From positions 1 to 16,912 of the forward strand of contig QLUL01000005.1 in NCBI GenBank assembly GCA_018725425.1: DNA of 16,912 bases, given 5' to 3'. Below the pieces are notes generated by a model. It worked only from the letters and a program-made list of their open reading frames with translations. It did no database searches and was not told the origin of the DNA. The DNA is from Chloroflexota bacterium. Its GTDB lineage: Bacteria; Chloroflexota; Dehalococcoidia; SZUA-161; SpSt-899. Numbering within the stretch: position 1 is the first letter of the stretch; each line of letters starts with the position of its first letter. Made by a program: the position numbers and the translations under genes. Positions 14,772 to 16,912 of the stretch are shown one piece after another.

Positions 14772-15269
14772 TTGCCGCCGATTGTTTGCATCGTCGGAAG
14801 GCCGAAATCAGGCAAGACCACCCTTATGGGGCGGCTGATACCGGAGCTCAAGCGGCGAGGCTACCGGGTGGCTACCATCAAGCATATTACTCACCGGTTC
14901 GATCTGGATGTGCCCGGCAAAGACTCATGGGATCACTCTCAGGCAGGGAGCGAGTGTATAATACTCAGTTCCCCACACAATGTAGCCCTTATTGAAAATG
15001 TCGACCACGATCTAAGCCCGGCCGAGCTCGCCCGGTTCGTCACCGGTGATTTCGATATCGTCCTCGCCGAGGGCTTCAAGAAGTCAGATCAACCAAAGAT
15101 CGAGGTTCATCGCCGGGACATAGGAGAACTGGTCTGCCTTCCCCAGGGATTGATGGCCGTTGTGACCGATGAACCCCTGGAACTGGTCGTGCCTCAATTC
15201 TCCATGAATGATATATCCGAGTTGGCCGACCTGATTGAACGGAATATCTTAGGGAAGTGTTTGAGGTGA
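14772..15269 (+). CDS. mobB: molybdopterin-guanine dinucleotide biosynthesis adapter (GTPase-like)
   Basis: MobB is a P-loop GTP-binding partner of MobA. From TTG 14772 the protein is 165 residues, with the Walker A motif 'GRPKSGKTT' (9-17), 'VATIKH' (33-38), 'AGSECIILSS' (58-67) and 'DIVLAEGFKKSDQPKIEVHR' (95-114), all typical of MobB. The TTG start is preceded by a strong purine-rich site (ggagggaggagg) inside the end of moeA and lies directly after its stop. An ATG at 14727 would overlap moeA by 44 bp and add a basic stretch unlike the family, so I reject it. It is the last gene of the molybdenum cofactor run. Confidence 0.9.
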   Translation: MPPIVCIVGRPKSGKTTLMGRLIPELKRRGYRVATIKHITHRFDLDVPGKDSWDHSQAGSECIILSSPHNVALIENVDHDLSPAELARFVTGDFDIVLAEGFKKSDQPKIEVHRRDIGELVCLPQGLMAVVTDEPLELVVPQFSMNDISELADLIERNILGKCLR

Positions 15270-15391
15270 ATAAAGCCAGAGCAGCAGCAACAGGGCTTGC
15301 AGTAGCAACCCTCGCCCGGCTCTTTCCTCTGGGTCATCATGGATGGTTTCTATCGATTTTCCCAAAAGACTTTTGCCGCCGGGTGGGTTAA
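15266..15391 (+). CDS. possible small ORF coupled to mobB
   Basis: A 41-codon frame opens with GTG at 15266, overlapping the mobB stop (GTGA), and ends at TAA 15389-15391. It starts MNKARAAATGLAVATLARLF and is moderately hydrophobic. It has no recognised domain and only a purine-poor upstream site, and it contains the hairpin at 15292-15312. It may be real and coupled, a remnant of a longer gene, or chance. Confidence 0.2.
   Translation: MNKARAAATGLAVATLARLFPLGHHGWFLSIFPKDFCRRVG
15292..15312 (+). terminator. stem-loop after mobB, possible weak terminator
   Basis: AGGG-c-TTGC (15292-15300) pairs with GCAA-CCCT (15305-15312): 8 bp with one bulged base and the loop agta. It lies 22 nt after the mobB stop. 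Only short T runs follow (ctctttcc), so termination would be inefficient or factor-dependent. Confidence 0.4.
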
Positions 15392-15416
15392 CAGGTTCCT
15401 TTAATCCTGTTATAAT
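15388..15416 (+). promoter_or_regulatory. strong sigma70-type promoter with embedded operator-like palindrome
   Basis: TTAACA (15388-15393, 5 of 6), a 17-bp spacer and a perfect TATAAT (15411-15416) are seen, among the best promoter matches in the window. The inverted repeat TAACAGG-N10-CCTGTTA (15389-15395 and 15406-15412) covers the spacer and overlaps both promoter elements, the expected place for a repressor dimer. The next good ATG is at 15597. Confidence 0.65.
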
Positions 15417-15422
15417 GGTTTA

Positions 15423-15596
15423 TGCAAATGACGATGAATGACTAGAACTGCGAGAGGGCTTCAGTTTGAGTGAAAGGGGGTGATAGCCACCAGAAGATAA
15501 TGGTTAACATACTGGAGACGAACGATGGTTGGTGACTTGCTCCAGCAGAAAAGGTTTTGGAATAGCCTGAACACCTTAATTTAAAGGGGGAAGAAA
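15423..15596 (+). promoter_or_regulatory. stem-loop-rich 5' leader before the interrupted ORF
   Basis: About 175 nt separate the predicted transcription start from ATG 15597. Possible hairpins are AACTG/CAGTT (15446-15450 and 15462-15466), GGTG/CACC (15479-15482 and 15488-15491) and CTGGAG/CTCCAG (15512-15517 and 15540-15545). No known riboswitch consensus is recognised. This accounts for most of the gene-free stretch 15270-15596. Confidence 0.35.
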
Positions 15597-15625
15597 TGAT
15601 CAAAAGAATAATCAGTGTCTTGTTA
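15597..15625 (+). pseudogene. 5' end of an unidentified ORF split by the IS630-type element
   Basis: ATG 15597 follows an aaaggggg site by 5 nt. Ten codons (MIKRIISVLL) are readable before the insertion sequence begins at 15626. If the element and one target copy are removed, the frame continues at 16849 for 21 codons to the window end without a stop (ASSETQWWMARAFTTEALSD...). The product is not recognised. The downstream stretch is too short for its openness to be strong evidence. Confidence 0.4.
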
Positions 15626-15709
15626 GTACCCAGTCAACATTCATTGAGGGAACAAAATGAGTCGTTATTCCGTCTGTAAAGGTGAGACTTTATCAGATGG
15701 GAGAGCGAT

Positions 15710-16279
15710 ATGAAAAAGCACGTAGTATGTCTTACCAACGAAGAACGCGGGCAATTGACGGAGCTAATCAGAAAGGGAAAGGCAGCGGCATATAAGATCA
15801 GACATGCTCATATCCTGCTGAAAGCTGATGTTGATGGGCCGGCATGGTCGGATGACCAAATAGGGGAGGCTTTTTCGGTGCATACGAAAACAGTTGGCAG
15901 CCTCCGGCAGCGCTTTGTGAAGCAAGGTTTAGAAGCGGTTCTGAATCGCAAGAAGCGGGCGCGTCCCCCCCGCAAGCGGAAATTGGATGGGGAAGCGGAG
16001 GCACGGCTGATAGCCCTGAGTTGCGGTAAGCCCCCGGAGGGATACAATCGGTGGACATTGCGCCTTCTGGCGGATAAAGCGGTGGAATTAGAGATTGTAG
16101 ACACGATTTCATATGAAACCGTGAGGAGGACTCTAAAAAAACGAGCTGAAGCCGCATTTGTGCAAATCGTGGGTGATCCCTCCGGAGCAGAATGCGGAGT
16201 TCGTGGCCCGAATGGAGGATGTCCTGGACATGTATCACCTGCCATACGATCCGCAGATTCCGTTGGTGTGCATGGATGA
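15710..16279 (+). CDS. IS630-family transposase, N-terminal ORF (orfA)
   Basis: This frame encodes the DNA-binding half of the transposase. It begins MKKHVVCLTNEERGQLTELI, continues through 'KIRHAHILLKADV' and a helix-turn-helix-like 'DDQIGEAFSVHTKTVGSLRQ' (48-67), then the basic 'RKKRARPPRKRKLD' linker (84-97) and 'YNRWTLRLLADKAVELE' (115-131), ending its homology at 'TVRRTLKK' (137-144). At the seven-A run 16135-16141 family sequence passes into another frame. The remaining 45 residues to 16279 are out-of-frame read-through. ATG 15710 is preceded by gggagag. Confidence 0.88.
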   Translation: MKKHVVCLTNEERGQLTELIRKGKAAAYKIRHAHILLKADVDGPAWSDDQIGEAFSVHTKTVGSLRQRFVKQGLEAVLNRKKRARPPRKRKLDGEAEARLIALSCGKPPEGYNRWTLRLLADKAVELEIVDTISYETVRRTLKKRAEAAFVQIVGDPSGAECGVRGPNGGCPGHVSPAIRSADSVGVHG

Positions 16280-16838
16280 ACAACCGGTGCAACTGGTCAA
16301 GGAAACGAGAAAGCCGCTTCCGGTTGAGCCGGGGAAGCCAGCGCGTGTGGACTACGAATACCAACGTAATGGGACGGCCAACGTATTCATGTTCACCGAA
16401 CCCCTGAACGGCCGTCGTCACGTCAGCATCAGGGAACGCAGGACCGGCATTGACTGGGCTTATGAGATCAAAGACCTTTTGGATGTTCATTATCCTGAAG
16501 TGCAACGAATCCGTCTGGTGTGTGACAATTTGAACACGCATAAGATTGGCTCTCTCTACGAAGCATTCCCTCCCGATGAGGCCCGACAACTTGCCAGGCG
16601 TCTTGAGATTCACTATACACCAAAGCATGGGAGCTGGTTGAATATCGCCGAAATCGAGTTGAGTGCTCTGACAACGCAATGCCTTGACCGGCGAATTCCG
16701 GATATCCAAACATTGGGCAACGAAACTAGAGCGTGGGAAAAGAGACGAAACAAGCAACAAAAAAGTGTCGATTGGCAATTCACTACAGAAGATGCCCGCA
16801 TAAAACTCACACGTCTCTATCCACTAGTTAAAGAATGA
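16137..16838 (+). CDS. IS630-family transposase, catalytic ORF (orfB)
   Basis: This frame opens directly at the A7 run and continues the transposase: 'NELKPHLCKSWVIPPEQNAEF', then the DDE domain. Catalytic residues are the Asp in 'LVCMDEQPVQ', the Asp in 'LVCDNLNTHK' and the Glu in 'SWLNIAEIELSAL'. 'DYEYQRNGTANVFMF', 'HYTPKHGSW' and 'QCLDRRIPD' are strong IS630 signatures. It has no ATG; TTG 16158 is the first possible start. It lies +1 to orfA, so a full transposase needs a +1 shift, loss of one A or gain of two in the A run. The stop TGA (16836-16838) lies inside the right terminal repeat. This is either programmed slippage or a disabling mutation. Confidence 0.88.
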   Translation, partial: KNELKPHLCKSWVIPPEQNAEFVARMEDVLDMYHLPYDPQIPLVCMDEQPVQLVKETRKPLPVEPGKPARVDYEYQRNGTANVFMFTEPLNGRRHVSIRERRTGIDWAYEIKDLLDVHYPEVQRIRLVCDNLNTHKIGSLYEAFPPDEARQLARRLEIHYTPKHGSWLNIAEIELSALTTQCLDRRIPDIQTLGNETRAWEKRRNKQQKSVDWQFTTEDARIKLTRLYPLVKE

Positions 16839-16912
16839 CTGGGTACTAGCCAGTAGCGAAACCCAGTGGTGGATGGCGCGGGCTTTCACAACAGAAGCCC
16901 TGTCTGATGCTG

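Larger units (their letters stand above)
15626..16846 (+). mobile_element. IS630-family insertion sequence, complete
   Basis: The 1221-bp unit begins GTACCCAGTCA (15626-15636) and ends with its exact complement TGACTGGGTAC (16836-16846). Both sides are flanked by TA (15624-15625 and 16847-16848), the target duplicated by IS630-family elements. Because GTAC itself contains TA, the true ends could lie 4 bp further in (CCCAGTCA...), with that TA as the duplication; both readings fit. The unit carries one transposase split into two frames. Its tidy ends suggest a fairly recent insertion. Confidence 0.88.

Noticed and set aside
15423-15596. Assignment of the leader to a named riboswitch (molybdenum cofactor, c-di-GMP, fluoride, cobalamin)
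   Set aside because: No consensus core of these classes is visible by eye.
16135-16146. Programmed -1 ribosomal frameshift at A-AAA-AAA
   Set aside because: The heptamer is in register, but the -1 frame hits TGA within three codons; the catalytic frame is +1.
15798-16778. 326-codon minus-strand frame
   Set aside because: It is antisense to both halves of the IS630-type transposase and has no recognisable domain.
1-16912. CRISPR array, tRNA or rRNA genes
   Set aside because: No regularly spaced direct repeats with spacers, cloverleaf-like segments or rRNA-like stretches were found by reading; a tRNAscan or Rfam search was not possible.

Overview
The window looks like a piece of an uncultured Chloroflexota genome, most likely Dehalococcoidia-like. 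This is an inference from style and content. The TRAP binding lipoprotein has a Pro/Ala/Glu-rich linker after its lipobox, the threonine pathway uses an SDR-type dehydrogenase, and there is a MITE-like repeat with 'gtcattgcgag' ends and a GxxExxY gene between repeats. No rRNA, tRNA or CRISPR was seen. No single marker fixes the lineage.

Layout. (1) 1-837, minus strand: N-terminal part of an IS1634-type transposase running off the left edge, with its promoter. (2) 1088-6770, plus strand: a five-gene run made of a complete tripartite TRAP transporter (dctP, dctQ, dctM), a class I/II aminotransferase and a tryptophanase/tyrosine phenol-lyase family enzyme. It looks like an uptake-and-degradation unit for an amino acid or 2-oxo acid. 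(3) 6831-7294: a frameshifted GxxExxY gene between 27-bp imperfect inverted repeats. (4) 7337-8260, minus strand: a PflX-type radical SAM protein. (5) 8365-10715, plus strand: a sigma70-type promoter and the threonine catabolic pair tdh-kbl. (6) 10735-12502, minus strand: a lipoprotein with a degenerate zinc-protease-like motif, a DUF433 antitoxin and a truncated DUF5615 toxin. (7) 12551-12687: a MITE-like repeat. (8) 12766-15269, plus strand: promoter and mobA-moeA-mobB for molybdenum cofactor maturation. (9) 15389-16912: a strong promoter carrying an operator-like palindrome, a stem-loop-rich leader, and the start of an unidentified ORF split by a complete IS630-family element with a frame-disrupted transposase.

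How it fits together. Regions 2 and 5 both concern amino acid degradation: PLP enzymes are prominent in each, and tdh-kbl turns threonine into glycine and acetyl-CoA. Region 8 supplies molybdenum cofactor guanylylation and insertion. The rest is accessory: two insertion sequences, a MITE, a GxxExxY cassette and a broken toxin-antitoxin pair. The points most worth a second look are the mixed active-site signature of the tryptophanase-like enzyme and its link to a TRAP transporter, the leader and operator upstream of the IS630 insertion, the A7 frame break in the IS630 transposase, and the lipoprotein whose HExxH-like site reads DExxH.
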